The notes: generated from the letters alone by a model not told the origin. DNA of 64,000 bases from Azorinus chamasolen (GCA_963576725.1 OY755243.1:42889243-42953242); one strand, 5' to 3'. Counted from the stretch's first letter, positions 33,990 through 45,745 are shown. A program made the numbers and translations.

Positions 33990-34068
33990 GCATCTCCTTT
34001 GGTTTAATTGGTGTATTGGCTGTGTTGCTCGTTGTATGCATTGTACTGGCAATCCTTTTGTACCGCCA
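33990..34068 (+). CDS. Transmembrane-helix exon of the mucin-like protein
   Basis: Acceptor tgtttatttcag and donor cca|gtaagt bound 79 nt, phase 1 at the start and phase 2 at the end. It encodes ISFG, then LIGVLAVLLVVCIVLAILLY, then RQ. This is one ~22-residue hydrophobic helix followed by basic residues (RQ, and RKRLK in the next exon), the stop-transfer pattern of a type I membrane protein. Both junctions keep the frame: G plus GC gives Gly with the stalk exon, and CA plus G gives Gln with the tail exon. The Cys in the helix could be palmitoylated, but that is speculation. Confidence 0.8.
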
Positions 34069-34643
34069 GTAAGTAATACCTTTAGTACTTTGATCATTAG
34101 TAAGAATAAATTCATTAAGTGCTTACAACAGTAAGTAATACATTTCGTACTTTGGTCATTAGTTGATTTTTCTCCTACTCGATAAATATGATTCTACAGT
34201 TTCTGTCAAGGCCAAATATTACTGTGTCATTATAAACTCCATCTAATAATTATTCATGAAGTCTTTATTTCTTACACAAATATTTCTGGGGTTAAAAGGT
34301 AATCAACGTCCTTTTCAATTCCATTCTCTCATTTATATTCTATCATTTGAAATCCGTGCCAAACAATTTGGACTTTGATCAGAGGTCAAGCAGTTCATCT
34401 GAAAAGTAAAAAGTGCTTTGCACAATAAGTCTGTCATCATGCTGTTCGAGTTCAATATAAGGTACAATAACATACCAGAATTCAGAATGATATCAACTCA
34501 CCATGCCAGTATCTATATATTCTCCAAAAGACTACAATACGAATTGCAGACATGTCAATGAGACCATATAAAGGGATCACAAAATACAATGTTTTTCCTC
34601 AGGGATAAAAATGTTTTCAAAATATTTTATGTTTGTTTTTCAG
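34069..34643. other. Intron between transmembrane and tail exons
   Basis: gt...ag intron of 575 bp. It contains the right flank of a family A MITE (about 34185-34305: tgattctacagtttctgtca, cattataaactccatctaat). The apparent TTG start at 34633 is inside the acceptor (ttgtttttcag) and is not a translation start. Confidence 0.75.
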
Positions 34644-36636
34644 GAGAAAACGATTGAAATGGGCTAATGTTACCCTCTATGCCAGGGAACCCGACCACCA
34701 ATACACAGCCTTGAAACAAAAGGGCAAGAAAGGCCCTCCTGTTGAGCTGACAAATATTGCTAGCATTGATGTCGAAGAGGAAGTGGATAGTCCAACATTT
34801 TCTGCTCCGCCACCACCCCCAACATTTCCACGGTCTACTTCTCAGACGACGTTTGACAAACCTCCTGAGTTACCTACCAGACGCCCCAAACAAATTTTGA
34901 CAAAAAGTCAGGGAAAAGATAAAAAACTGGAAAAGACAAAAATACTTACGGACAAGGAAAGGTTAGTAAAATCTATCGACAAGGATACGCCAGATGGTAT
35001 AGAAAATGCAGCATTTTCTAATACCGAAGAAACGGTAACAGCTATTATACCAGATCATGAAGTTCATATAGAGGTTAGCGAAAATAACAATGATGATGAT
35101 GATGATGATACCTATGAAAAATATAATCATGATCTGTATCGTAAAATCAAGAAAATGGATAAACCTGTAAAAGAACCAGAGGTAATTGAAAATGCAATGG
35201 CGTACGAAGATCCGGTCGAATCTACTAATCAACAGAAAAGGGGCGAAAGCGAAGAATTTATCAAAAAACAAAGTTCTTCGTCAGGTCTTCCTGAAGTTTT
35301 CCTCAGCGTTAGTGATACATGTCAAGGCAAACCCATGCCGAATGAATCGCCTCTCCAGCCAAATCAAGATGATATTTATGATAATGATGAAGTAGAAATG
35401 AAGGACACTGGGTTGCCGTCTGTATCAGATATACAGTGTCTTGACGACTTGCAAATGTACGAGGACGTTGACATTGACGGCACTAAAGCGGATCAATTGC
35501 AAATAGTTAGTTCACCAGAAGCAGTCGCTGAAACCGTGGCAGTTTCTATGCCAACTGGACAGGCTTTAGATTCTTTGGAAGCTAACGTCGATGATAGTGA
35601 CAATGCATTTGCTACATCGCTATATGACAGTGGAGAAATTGGTGCACCGTTAGATAGTGGCGAAGAGAGTGGACCTGACCTTTATGAGGACTATGAAGGA
35701 GGGAGTGCCATGCCAACCGTACGTAATGACTTTAAGAAAGATAACCTTGAACACGAAACACCTACAGAACCTTCGAATAGTATACAAGTTGTTGAGCCAA
35801 ATACAACGTATGAATGTAAAGATCAATCGCAGGAACAGATACACTTCGACTCGGAAATATCTATAGAGCACACAACTCAAGATTTAGTACTTTCAACTAA
35901 GACAAATAATGACGTCGAGAAAACAATCTTAAACCATGAGATGCACACTAAACCCGAGCTCGATATAAATGTTGATGGTGTTGATAAACAGACTAACACC
36001 ACAGAAAACATTGATAATATAGAAAACAGTCACAACGTAGAAAACTCAAATGAACTGCTTTCTCGTGACACGGAATCCCAAATACCGGATATACTCCCAC
36101 GAGTTCCACCGAGAAGAGATCTCATGTCTAAGTTATCTATTTCTTCTGATTCGTCTGACAACCCCACTTTAGAATTTCGAGCAGAAAACGCACCAAACGT
36201 ATCTACAAGTCCAGTCCTTGCCGCCGTAAGAAATCTTGAAACGAAACCCGGCAAACAAGTAGGGGACATAAACAATTCATTGCCGCCGCAGGAATCATAT
36301 TTTCTGGACATGGAGGACCGTCCCGAAGAGTTAAGTGAACGACAGCAAAAGCGTATATCGGTGCATAAGATGGTAGACAGTGAAATGCCACTTGAAAAAT
36401 TACTGCAACTTTATGACGAGCCAAATGGCATTGTCGGCAATAATTCAAGTGGATCAATTGGTGAACAGCGTATTAATACGGGATTATCAACGGCACAAAT
36501 GGCTGAATTCGAAAACAAACACTCGGGGCCAAACGGTGTTATAGCCAATGGGAGAAGCCTACAGAACATTGATGAATCTTATACCGACGACGACGATGTG
36601 TATGATGTACCACCGCCAATACAAAGTCAGCGATAG
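34644..36636 (+). CDS. Cytoplasmic tail exon (~663 aa, last coding exon) of a mucin-like membrane protein
   Basis: Starts at acceptor ttgtttttcag in phase 2 and ends at TAG (36634). The tail opens with RKRLKWANVTLYAREPDHQY, is acidic and Ser/Asn-rich, low in complexity and predicted disordered. Visible motifs: a Pro-rich start (APPPPPTFPRS), two PxxPxR class II SH3 sites (PELPTR; PRVPPR), a (GAT)n-coded Asp run near 35092, and at least eight Tyr in acidic settings. Three are YxxP: YEDP (35203), YDEP (36412) and YDVP (36601); YxxP is the known preference of Crk-type SH2 domains when phosphorylated. The C-terminus is VYDVPPPIQSQR. No catalytic domain. It is likely a signalling or adaptor-recruiting tail. 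I do not recognise a named family. No polyadenylation signal was clearly found downstream. Confidence 0.85.
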
Positions 36637-36802
36637 AGTGTGTATGTCTTTGAATCATGTAAGGCATCTTGTGTTCATGCTTAACTCTTGATACACTGAA
36701 GTTATCGGAAGGCGGCACACATGACTTGCTGCATGGGCGAACCTGTGATTATAATCACACAACTTACGTTTTAGAGAAGAACTTGGAAGTCCACATTTAC
36801 AC

Positions 36803-37026
36803 TTAACACATTCCCTCATATTGACGGCTTTTGACGACTCTGTAAAAGTCACTTTGTGAAACCATTGTGATAAATAGAGCATTTGCTCCTATAGGAGCAA
36901 ATGCTCTATTTATCACAATAGTTTCAAGACTACACAATTCTCTCCTTTTCTATAGTTAATGCCCCTTTTTGGTAGATTTATTCAAAGAGGTTTGGTCTAA
37001 AAATAGCCTAAGAGATAATGTGTTAA
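36803..37026. mobile_element. Family B MITE, complete, 224 bp
   Basis: TTAACACATTCCCTCATATT and inverse at right (gagataatgtgttaa). Hairpin aatagagcatttgctcctat...ggagcaaatgctctatttatc, centre GCTCCTATAGGAGC at 36885-36898. It is about 170 bp past the stop codon, so may lie in the 3'UTR. Confidence 0.85.
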
Positions 37027-37194
37027 TCAGACAACCTTGATTTCAGAGGAGCATTATTTGGCGTCAAGGGGTTAGATGATAATCATCACCAGATAGCGCG
37101 GTTGTTTGGTAATCACTCTCTGTATATGAGGAGGTGAATGAATTCAGACAGGGGACTACTAGTTTATGAGGATTTTTGAACACGAAATTGGAGA

Positions 37195-37440
37195 TTATTT
37201 TAATCCTTTAATTCATAAATATTTATACAATAACTCATGACTACATGAATATTCATCATCTGGTGTTTTATAATGGCCAATTAACTTAAAACTGGTTCGA
37301 ATTTTTTTTGATATTCCATAAGCAAACAGAGAAGACCCTAATCTACATGAGGCGTTTGATCACCGTATAGATATAGACCTAAATCAGAGGGCTCCTTCTA
37401 GAGTCCTCTGGTAAGGGTTGACGGAAAGGTTTCCGAAAGG
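37195..37440. mobile_element. Family A MITE, rearranged
   Basis: ttaattcataaatatttata, ttataatggccaattaac, ataagcaaacagagaagacc and a divergent second part with agggctccttctagagtcct. Right end unclear. Confidence 0.4.
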
Positions 37441-37649
37441 GAAGTTTTGCTCCTATTTGTATTTATGTAATGGGTGTTTCCATGTAGTGGGGCGTTCCCA
37501 TGTCCAGTGATTCAATTGATCGCACATAAATTAATTGTCGTCTTCAAAAAATAAGTGTCTGCTCCAATTCTTACAACTATGTTTCTACTTTTGGACACTG
37601 ATTAGGTGTATAATTTCAAAATGTTTGCATAGGTCCACTATCGTGCAAT

Positions 37650-37912
37650 GATTAAACCTTTTTCGGGAATAATCATGCAAGAAATATGACGTCATGAATC
37701 ATATCATTGTTAGATGATCTTTATGATGATATAAGAACACATGAACGTTTGGCCATGAAAAAAAACTGTAAAATCAGATATAAATTTAATTTAATATAAG
37801 CCCATCAGCAAATAGAGCAGACCCAGGACAGACTGACCTACTGAGTCATCTGGTCTAGGTACACACTGTAGGTAAAGGTTTTAAAATGCGGATCTACGGA
37901 GTAAAGGGTTAA
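37650..37912. mobile_element. Family A MITE, decayed
   Basis: gaaatatgacgtcatgaatc, agatgatctttatgatgata, gcaaatagagcagacccagg...tctggtctaggtacacac, right ggagtaaagggttaa. Confidence 0.6.
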
Positions 37913-38026
37913 GACAGTTCAGTGTTGATTCTGATCTGACATAGAGTAGAAAACTTACTCTTCAATCATACGCGTTGTGATGTATACGCCAAACACACCA
38001 TTAGTGAATATGTGATATATATATAC

Positions 38027-38130
38027 AGTAAAACCTCGCTTCAAGACGGGGAGGCAACTATATGCCAAGCGGGGTTTCTGTAGGACTTTTCCCTTGCATT
38101 AAAGCCATACATCGGTGTGATGCTGCTAAA
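38027..38130. mobile_element. Family T MITE left-end fragment
   Basis: TACAGTAAAACCTCGCTTCA followed by caagcggggtttctgtag, a collapsed copy. Confidence 0.4.
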
Positions 38131-38167
38131 TTATTCAATAAATAAAAATCACGCTAAAACATTACCA

Positions 38168-38382
38168 TTAACCCTTTCGCTGCCAATGCCGGATCTGTGA
38201 TTACCTATGCAAACAGTTTGGATCCAGATGAGACGCCGAGTAACTCGGCGTCTCATCAGGATCCAAACTGTTTGTTACTGTTACTATGTTTTTGAAACAA
38301 AAATGAAGAAAATCCAAAAAATAAAATTTTGTAGCAGACGACAAAGTTAGCAGACGACAGACTTTAGAAGCGAAAGGGCTAA
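38168..38382. mobile_element. Family C MITE, complete reference copy
   Basis: Inverted termini TTAACCCTTTCGCT and AGCGAAAGGGCTAA. Almost perfect hairpin cagtttggatccagatgaga...tctcatcaggatccaaactg centred on cgagtaactcg, then two cagacgac motifs. Confidence 0.85.
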
Positions 38383-38503
38383 AGTTGTAAACTGTAAATA
38401 TCTGTGTCTATCGAGTCTGGGTCTATCAAGTCTGGGTCATGACTGGATATCCCATACTTCTAATACATATATATCATACTCGGTTTTGTAAACTTCATTT
38501 TTT

Positions 38504-38750
38504 CAATGTTTGATTGTGCTGTTGGTGATATTTATTTTTTTTAAATATATGTTTGATTGTGCTGTTGGTGATATTTAGGGGTTGAATATGTTTGATTGTG
38601 CTGTTGTTGATATTTAGGGGTTGTATATGTTTGATTGTCCTGTTGGTGATATTTAGGGGTTGGATATGTTTGATTGTCCTGTTGGTGATATTTAGGGGTT
38701 GGATATGTCTGCTTATGCTGTTTGTGATATTTAAGGGTTGAATATGTTTA
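38504..38750. repeat. ~39-bp tandem repeat, about 6 copies
   Basis: Unit tatgtttgattgtgctgttg and gtgatatttaggggttgga. Confidence 0.9.
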
Positions 38751-38812
38751 AAGCCAGTTGCAGTATTATCGTATTGTTAATTATCAGCTTAATATATTAC
38801 ATGTACATAATG

Positions 38813-38935
38813 TATAGTAGAACCTCTCTATAACGGCCACTAAATTGTGTTAATTAGTTGGTATTTAGAGCCACCTGCCTTTAACACAAAATACTTAGTG
38901 TAATTTAGTGGCCGTTATAGAGAGGTTTTACTGTA
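38813..38935. mobile_element. Family T MITE lacking its hairpin
   Basis: TA flanks and both termini (agtagaacctctctataacg; cgttatagagaggttttact) intact, but one arm and the centre are missing: gttggtatttaga joins directly to gccacctgcctttaac. Confidence 0.8.
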
Positions 38936-39074
38936 TTTAGGAATATTTCATATAGTATGAACATTCGTGATATAATTCTCTTTTAAATTTATGCAATACC
39001 TTTAACTTTATGTTATACCTTTAAATTTATGTTATACCATTGTGCAATTATCCGGTAATCTTCAAATATACATT

Positions 39075-39290
39075 CAGTAAATCCCTCTAGAGCGACCACT
39101 TTATAAGTAAATATACGTATACATGTATGTCTTTAAAAGGAGATGGTTGTTTAATGCAAGATGAAAGTGATACAGAAAGCTCCTACATGAGCTTTTTGCA
39201 TAACTTTCGTCTTGCGTTAAACAACCACCCGTCTCTAATACCCGGAATTCGGCCTGATTATGATGGTCGCTTTAGAGAGGTTTTGCTGTA
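39075..39290. mobile_element. Family T MITE
   Basis: cagtaaatccctctagagcg at left, gagaggttttgctgTA at right, hairpin around gctcctacatgagc. Confidence 0.65.
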
Positions 39291-40074
39291 TATTGCAATA
39301 ATTTATCCTCAAAATTTACATATGGTGCAATAAATCAAGGAGGTATCTAACACATCCTTCAGTCTTATTTTATAGCGACTTTTATCATATAATTTGCCGT
39401 GTGGGAGTGCCGAAACAGAGTGCCGTAAATCGCGAAAATGCTCTAGTGCATTTCTTATGCAAATGAGTAGTTTGAATCCGCCTGTACTACGTTGTAAACA
39501 ATGGTCGAAACAGCCGTCAGATACACGTGTAGCCTGTTTCACTTTTTATGACACTTTTTAAGGGTTATGTGATAAAAAGAATCCTACATTCGTGCTCTTT
39601 AAAAAAAAATTTTCACGAAACTCGTTTACTATAATGAATATAACACTCGTTAAAGCCTCGTGTCATATTATTAGTAAACTCGTTTCATAAAATCAATGTG
39701 TAATGAACATTTATGTAAGATCCTCTATATACGGAATACAGAATGCGTGTGCAACATGTTCGTGCTATAATAGAATGCAATGTTTTTGCGAAATGTTCTT
39801 TGCGCTTAATACCGAGGGCAAAATTAAATTAAGTCGGAAATGCATTCGCGGAAAGTTTATATGTTGGTAAATGCTATATGCTAAGTATATTTGAGTATCG
39901 TTGTATAGTTCCAATCACATGAAATATAGACCATAATAAGATGTCTTATAGTAGAATTTGATTGGGAGTACATTGTATACAGTGTTTGCAAGACGGTAGA
40001 CCCTGGTCAGCTGATCAGAATATACATTGATCGCAAGAATGCAGGTGCTGGTGAAGCAATATACATATGCATTG
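39291..40074. other. Intergenic, inverted-repeat scraps
   Basis: acgaaactcgtttactataatg-like and inverse segments near 39617-39690. A 77-codon minus-strand frame at 39309-39542 has protein-like composition but no start, splice or family support. Confidence 0.3.
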
Positions 40075-40273
40075 ATGTCCTACTAAACCGGACTTTTAGT
40101 GAAGAATAATTTACATCTTTTTAGTTTAGTGGCTGCTTTATGCAAGGTGAAATTGATACAGAAAGCTCCCATGTGAGCTTTCTGCAAAACGTCCATCCTG
40201 CATTAAGCTGCCACGTGCCTTGAACACCAGCAATAGTATTAGTTTGAATATCGTTTAGACAGGTTTTACTGTA
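40075..40273. mobile_element. Family T MITE
   Basis: tcctactaaaccggactttt left (first bases eroded), right tagacaggttttactgTA, hairpin around gctcccatgtgagc. Confidence 0.65.
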
Positions 40274-40365
40274 CAGTGTTTAAAGAACCATTTCTTATGT
40301 TCCCGCAACTCACTGACATGTTTCCCCCGTAAGGTAGTAACAGCTTTGTCTTCATAAGTTCATAA

Positions 40366-40680
40366 CTATATATGCAATGTAAAGTATAGGTGGTACTTTA
40401 GTGATCAAGCTCACATACCCCACGCCGCCACATTGTCAGATCAAAAAGTGGTTCCCCATGACAGTTTCCTCTGAAAATTGAACTCATGAAGGTTTTTATT
40501 CATTACCAATCTTAAAACAAAACTGAGAAACATTGGTCAAGAAATGAAAGTGCTAGATGAGCAACAATGTATTAGGATACACGGGCGGACTGACGAACTG
40601 ACTGACTGACGGACGGATGGGTCAAAAACTATATACCCTATGCAACACCATTACGTAGTGTATAATAGCATTCCTGTTGA
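40366..40680. mobile_element. Pearl/Helentron-like fragment with tetranucleotide tract
   Basis: caagctcacataccccacgc near the left, then a ggactgacgaactgactgac microsatellite and a ccctatgcaacaccattacg end. Such a microsatellite before a short end is typical of bivalve pearl-type elements. Confidence 0.4.
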
Positions 40681-40724
40681 AAGCGTCATGTGCATGAAAT
40701 GACTATTGTGCATTAAAATATTAT

Positions 40725-41120
40725 TACAATAAAAACTCTCTGTAAACCGCATTTTCATATTAGTATCAATATTGATATTAACACATTCCATCATAGGCTA
40801 GTTTTAGATCTAACCTCTTTGAATAAATCTGCCAAAAAGGAGCATTTACTAGAAACAAGGAGAGTTTTAAAATTGTGTAGTTTTGAAACCATTTTGAAAA
40901 ATAGAGCATTTGCTCAGGACTATGGAGTTTTACAGAGGCGTCAATATGAGGGAATGGATTATATATGTGGTAGTTTAATGGAGGGTGAAAGTCAGGAAAA
41001 AGGGCTTCCAAAAGCTGTTGAATTATTTGATCTGCATAATTCCACCTGCATTTAGCAGCCACATGCCTAAAAATATATGTATTTTACTTCACCAAGTCTG
41101 GTTTAGTGGGACTTTGCTGA
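40725..41120. mobile_element. Family T MITE interrupted by a family B MITE
   Basis: TACAATAAAAACTCTCTGTA at left and gtttagtgggactttgctg at right, with agtttaatggagggtgaaag and attagcagccacatgcc between; broken at 40778-40962. Confidence 0.55.
40778..40962. mobile_element. Family B MITE nested in family T
   Basis: TTAACACATTCCATCATAGG left, gaccattttgaaaaatagag-type core, right tatgagggaatggatta. One hairpin arm is lost. Confidence 0.6.
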
Positions 41121-41397
41121 TTTAACATGATTAAAACGATGTGTCGTACATGTACATACAGACGGTGCATAGCATTAATGGTTGAAGTTTAATCCCGCCC
41201 CATAGAACCACCTGTTTTTTAAAAGCACAAATACATGTATTTATTGAGTGAAGATCCTGCAGGGAGATGTTTGAATAACCTTTTGTCCTGCATTTAGTGA
41301 ACTCCTAGCTTTATGACCCAGACATGTCGCTTTAAGGTGGTTACTTTAAATATAAAAGGTTGTACTCTCTTGAACAAACTAATTTCTCAGCTCTATG

Positions 41398-41629
41398 TTA
41401 ACCCTTTACTTCATATAAATGCTTTTTCACGCATTTGCAAACCGAGTACATCCAGATTAGATGGCTCCTATAGGAGCCGTCTGATCAGGGTCTGCTTATG
41501 AAATTATAATAAATCTGACTACAGTTTCTACCAATACCAAAATATCCTGTGGACAGTATAAAAATTCAGCGATTAAATATTCAGGACTTCATTCTTTCTT
41601 ACATGCATATTTAACAGGTAAAGGGTTAA
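41398..41629. mobile_element. Family A MITE (reverse type), complete
   Basis: TTAACCCTTTACTTCATATA and caggtaaagggttaa. Hairpin around GCTCCTATAGGAGC at 41464-41477. Confidence 0.8.
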
Positions 41630-41739
41630 TATGGATAAATGGACGCACAGGTGGGCAGATATGTATACATACGTACCATTTTGTTGAAGACAACTGTCTA
41701 GAGAGCTGCAAGTGGAGTTGATAAATATGTCATATCGGT

Positions 41740-41908
41740 GTGTAGCCCTTCACTTTATAGATCTATATGCCTTTGTAAACAGGGTACACCCACATCAGAA
41801 GCTCCAATAGAAGAAGTCAGACCAGGGTCTGCTCTGTTCGCTTATGAAAAAACAGATCTAATTCTGATTTCTGCATTGGTCAAAATGCCACTTACAATAA
41901 ATACTTCA
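41740..41908. mobile_element. Family A MITE, partial
   Basis: tgtaaacagggtacacccac...gaccagggtctgctctgttc hairpin, then attctgatttctgcattggt. Both ends eroded. Confidence 0.5.
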
Positions 41909-42158
41909 GTAAACCCTTTCCAGTTAATGCATTCACACATTTGCAAATAGAGTAGACAGATTAGATGGCTCCTACAGATTAGAAGCTGTCTGATCAAGGT
42001 CTGCTCTATTTACTTTTGACAGGATATACATCTGATTCTACAGTTTTTGTCAAAGCAGAACAAATCCGTGAAAGGTTACATTCTTAGTTCTAAAACTTCA
42101 CCTAATTAATATTCATGTCATAATTTCTAACATGAATACCGAACAGGGAAAATGTCAA
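41909..42158. mobile_element. Family A MITE (reverse type)
   Basis: taaaccctttccagttaatg, hairpin gcaaatagagtagacagatt...ctgatcaaggtctgctctat, right aacagggaaaatgtcaatt. Confidence 0.6.
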
Positions 42159-42364
42159 TTAACACTATCCTTCGTGTAAACGTATTTCCAGAGTAGACCC
42201 AGGTCAGACGGCTCCTATAGGTGCTGTCTTATCATGGTTTGTCCTGTTTGCTAATGGAAATTTAAGATTTTCTTTACTTTCTAAAATGGCTTCAATGTTC
42301 CATCTTCCATTATAAATATTTTGTTTATGAATATTCAGTAGGTATTCAACAGGGAAAGGGTTAA
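42159..42364. mobile_element. Family A MITE (reverse type), complete
   Basis: TTAA at both ends; left ttaacactatccttcgtgta, right caacagggaaagggttaa. It directly abuts its neighbour at the shared TTAA; another family A end follows to 42417. Confidence 0.75.
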
Positions 42365-42429
42365 TTAATATTCATAGTCATAATTTCTTACAAGAAAATT
42401 CACCAAGTAAAGGGTTAAACTAGAGCTTG

Positions 42430-44757
42430 TTTTTAAGAAAAGATATGTCCCCCAGCTGCTCCTGTATAAAAAATGATTGGATGTTTTCTAAAGATTATTT
42501 TTTGTGGAATTTTAGGATGTTTTATATCATTTGCTTTACAATGAAGTTATGATAAGCTCTACAAATGCCCAAATAAATAAAATATGTAATTCTTACATAA
42601 GTCATTGATGAATTCAAAGAAAACCGGCATACCGATATAAATTCTGGACGATATATATACAAACATGAAATCCGCAAACACAAAATCTGAGGTTGAAACA
42701 GAAAATACGTTAAATACCCTTGAAGACTGGACATGAAAACCAAAGTTGAAATTACTTAACTTGATCAGGACTATAATCCTGACATGCCTTCTACAATAAG
42801 GGTGTTTATTGACATGCCTTATACAATAAAGGTTTTTTCTAACATGTCAAAGAAAACAAGGGCATGTTGTATTACTATGCAAGACACGAGTCCCCCACCG
42901 GACTGAAAAAAAACCTCCACTCTCTCCACCCCACCCACCTATGGTGTGGTTTACCATGGTATATACATGACCACCTGAATGGTATTAGTACCTACTTTCA
43001 TACATTGAATCAGTAAATACTACACCTCATCATGCTTGTTCCATATGAGAAGTTTCAAATCAATTGAACCAGTACATAAAGAGTTATTAACTGGACAAGA
43101 AAATATGAAAAGGGGAATAACTCCAAAATATAGATGCTAGAGTTATTGCCCTTGTGCATGATACTACCCCTCATCATGCTTGTTCCATATGTGAAGTTTC
43201 AAATCAATTGAACCAGTAGATAAAGAGTTATTGTCCGGACAAAAAATATGAAAAAGGGGAATAACTCCAAAAATATTGATGCTAGAGTTATGGCCCTTGT
43301 GCATGACACTACTCCTGATCATGCTTCTTCAATGTGTGAAGTTATAATGAATTTGGCCTAACTTTGTAGGAGATATTGCCCGGACACGAAGCGTGACAGA
43401 CGGACTGACAAGAAAATATGAAAAAAGGGGAAGAACTCCAAAAATATCGATGCTAGAGTTATGGCCCTTCTGTATGACACTACCCCTCATCATGATTGTT
43501 CCATATGTGAAGTTTCAAATCAATTGAACCAGTAGATAAAGAGTTATTGTCCGGACAAAAAAATATGTAAATGGGGAATAACTCCAAAAAATATTGATGC
43601 TAGAGTTATGGCCCTTGTGCATGACACTAGCCCTCATCATGCTTCTTCAATGTGTGAAGTTATAATGAATTTGGTATAACTTTGTAGGAGATATGGCCCG
43701 GACACGAAGCGTGACAGACGGACGGACGTACGGCCGGAATCGAGCAAACCTATAGTCCCCCAACCGGTAACCGGTGGGGGACTAATAAACCAACAAATAA
43801 TATATTCAGTACATTGGGTGAATATCTGATGAAAACTAATGGAGTTCAGGAGCGGCAAGGCTAAAACAGGCATTTCTTATTATTTTCAAGGGACATAATC
43901 CTGACATGCCTCAAGAAATTTAGCTGCTTATCTAACTTGATCAATATTTTATTCCTGTAAAGATTTTCAGGAAGTTTGTACAAGGTCAGACAGGAAAATC
44001 GTTGAGTTCGAGAACGGAAAATGCTAAAACAGCCAATTTTGAATAATTCAAGGGCCATAACTCCAAAGTGCCTGGTGTAATCTTGCTGGTTATTAAGCTT
44101 GACCAAGACATTATGGCCAATACCATTTTTATGAAGTTTACTGGAGACTGGAAGAGGACTTTTTCATATAGAGAGCAGACAAAGCTAAAAAAGCCCAGTT
44201 TTCAATAATTCAAGGGTCGTAACTCTGAAGTACCTGTCCCAATATTGCTACTTATTCAAATTGGCCTAGATAGTATAACCATTTTCATAAGGTTCGGTGA
44301 TGAATAGATGAGAACTTAGAGAGTGGATAAGGCTAAAAAGGCCAATTTTGTATTACTCAAAGGCCATAACTCTAAAGTGCCTAATTCAATCTTGCTGGTT
44401 ATTGAACTTATATATTATAAACATATTATATTATATATATATTATATTGTCTAGATATTATAGACATAAACATTTTTATAAGGTTTGGTGAAGATTGGAT
44501 GAGACGTTTTTGACTTAGAGAGTGGACAAGGCTAAAAAGGCCAAATTTGGATAAATCAAGGGCCTCAACTCTAAAGTTCCTGAAACAATATTGCTGGATA
44601 TCGAACTTGGCCTAGATATTATAGCTATAAACAGTTTTATAAGGTTTGGTAAAGATTGGATGAGAACTTTTTGTGATAGACGGATGGACAGACAGACAGA
44701 CGGAAATGAGTAAATCAATGTCTCACACTCCACTATGTGGTGGGGGACATAATTATA
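42430..44757. mobile_element. Helentron/pearl-like element (outer), interrupted
   Basis: Left end tatgtcccccagctgctcct and right end ccactatgtggtgggggacata are inverted (tatgtccccca). The inside has five or six ~170-bp units with aagggccataactctaaagt and ggctaaaaaggccaa, then a gacggatggacagacagaca tract just before the right end. Units plus microsatellite plus hairpin end match pearl/Helentron-associated elements of bivalves. A second such element sits inside it. Confidence 0.65.
42891..43785. mobile_element. Helentron/pearl-like element (inner)
   Basis: Left gagtcccccaccgg and right ccggtgggggacta are inverted. Interior repeats tgctagagttatggcccttg and catatgtgaagtttcaaatc three to four times, and a gacggacggacgtacgg tract precedes the right hairpin (ccggtaaccgg). 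No Rep/helicase frame, so non-autonomous. Confidence 0.7.
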
Positions 44758-45339
44758 TGAGGAGATATTAAACAAAGACAAAAACAAATGTAAGATTTCT
44801 ATTTTTTTATTACTTATTCTTAAAACTTTACAATTTTAAAAACAAAATATTTTTGTCTTTTTGGTATTAAGTAGTATATAACACAAGCTTTAACATATAA
44901 TTTTATCATCTTCCCTGTATTAATGTGTAAATTAAAATTACTAGTCACAAAATTTCTTATAAAGTACAAAAATTGCCAATTTTCTCCTAAATCATTCAAA
45001 CTTAAAGAGAACTTCTTTCAATCACATTCAGTTTATTAATCTTTTACTTCCTAACAAGCTTACAATGACTATTCAATAATATATGTGTGACAACAAAAAA
45101 ACATGAAAATGGTGAAAATGTTACACAATAAATAAAAATATGTCATCGTAATATACATGCTTATACTGGTCATTTATTAACGTGTATATTTAATAACATG
45201 ACCTGCTGCCTTTAACAATATGCCTTGACCCTATTTGCAGTTCATCATTTTAATTCTGAATTTCTACAACAGATTCAAAGCTGAAGATAAGTGGAGCGAT
45301 GACCTTTCTAAATCTTTTATGTCTAAGCCAACCCTATCT
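44758..45339. other. Intergenic, nothing seen
   Basis: Very AT-rich, no ORF with support and no recognised repeat. Confidence 0.4.
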
Positions 45340-45445
45340 TTCAGATAGGGAGCAGCTTAATGCAGTGTGGAAGTCATGCAAAAAACTCCTTTGGCAGCTT
45401 TCTGAACAACTTTCACCCTGCATTAAGCTGTCATCTGTCTAAAAA
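45340..45445. mobile_element. Family T hairpin remnant
   Basis: agcttaatgcagtgtggaag and actttcaccctgcattaagc arms around ctcctttggcagc. Ends lost. Confidence 0.5.
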
Positions 45446-45537
45446 ATGCTCAATAGGTTATATCGTGCATAGATCAATTTGGTGTAGCATAGATTTAAAG
45501 AGTCAAAACTAAGAGATAAGATGAGTTATCAAACTGC

Positions 45538-45743
45538 TACAGTAAAACCTCTCTATAACGGCCACTAAATTGTGTTAATTAGTTGATATTTAGGGCAGGT
45601 GGCTGCTTAAAGCAAGGTGAAAGTAAAACAGAATGCTCCTATAGGAGCATTGTTTTACTTTCACCTTGCTTTAAGCTGCCACATGCTTTCAACACAAAAT
45701 ACTTGATGTAATTTAGTGGCCGTTATAGAGAGGTTTTAATGTA
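45538..45743. mobile_element. Family T MITE, complete
   Basis: TA flanks; CAGTAAAACCTCTCTATAAC to its inverse. Centre GCTCCTATAGGAGC at 45635-45648. Confidence 0.85.
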
Positions 45744-45745
45744 TT

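Noticed and set aside
34633..34643. TTG start for the long membrane-tail frame
   Set aside because: The bases ttgtttttcag are a splice acceptor; phase joins the frame to the transmembrane exon instead.
39309..39542. 77-codon minus-strand frame with protein-like composition
   Set aside because: No recognised family, splice sites or neighbours; kept only as a note.
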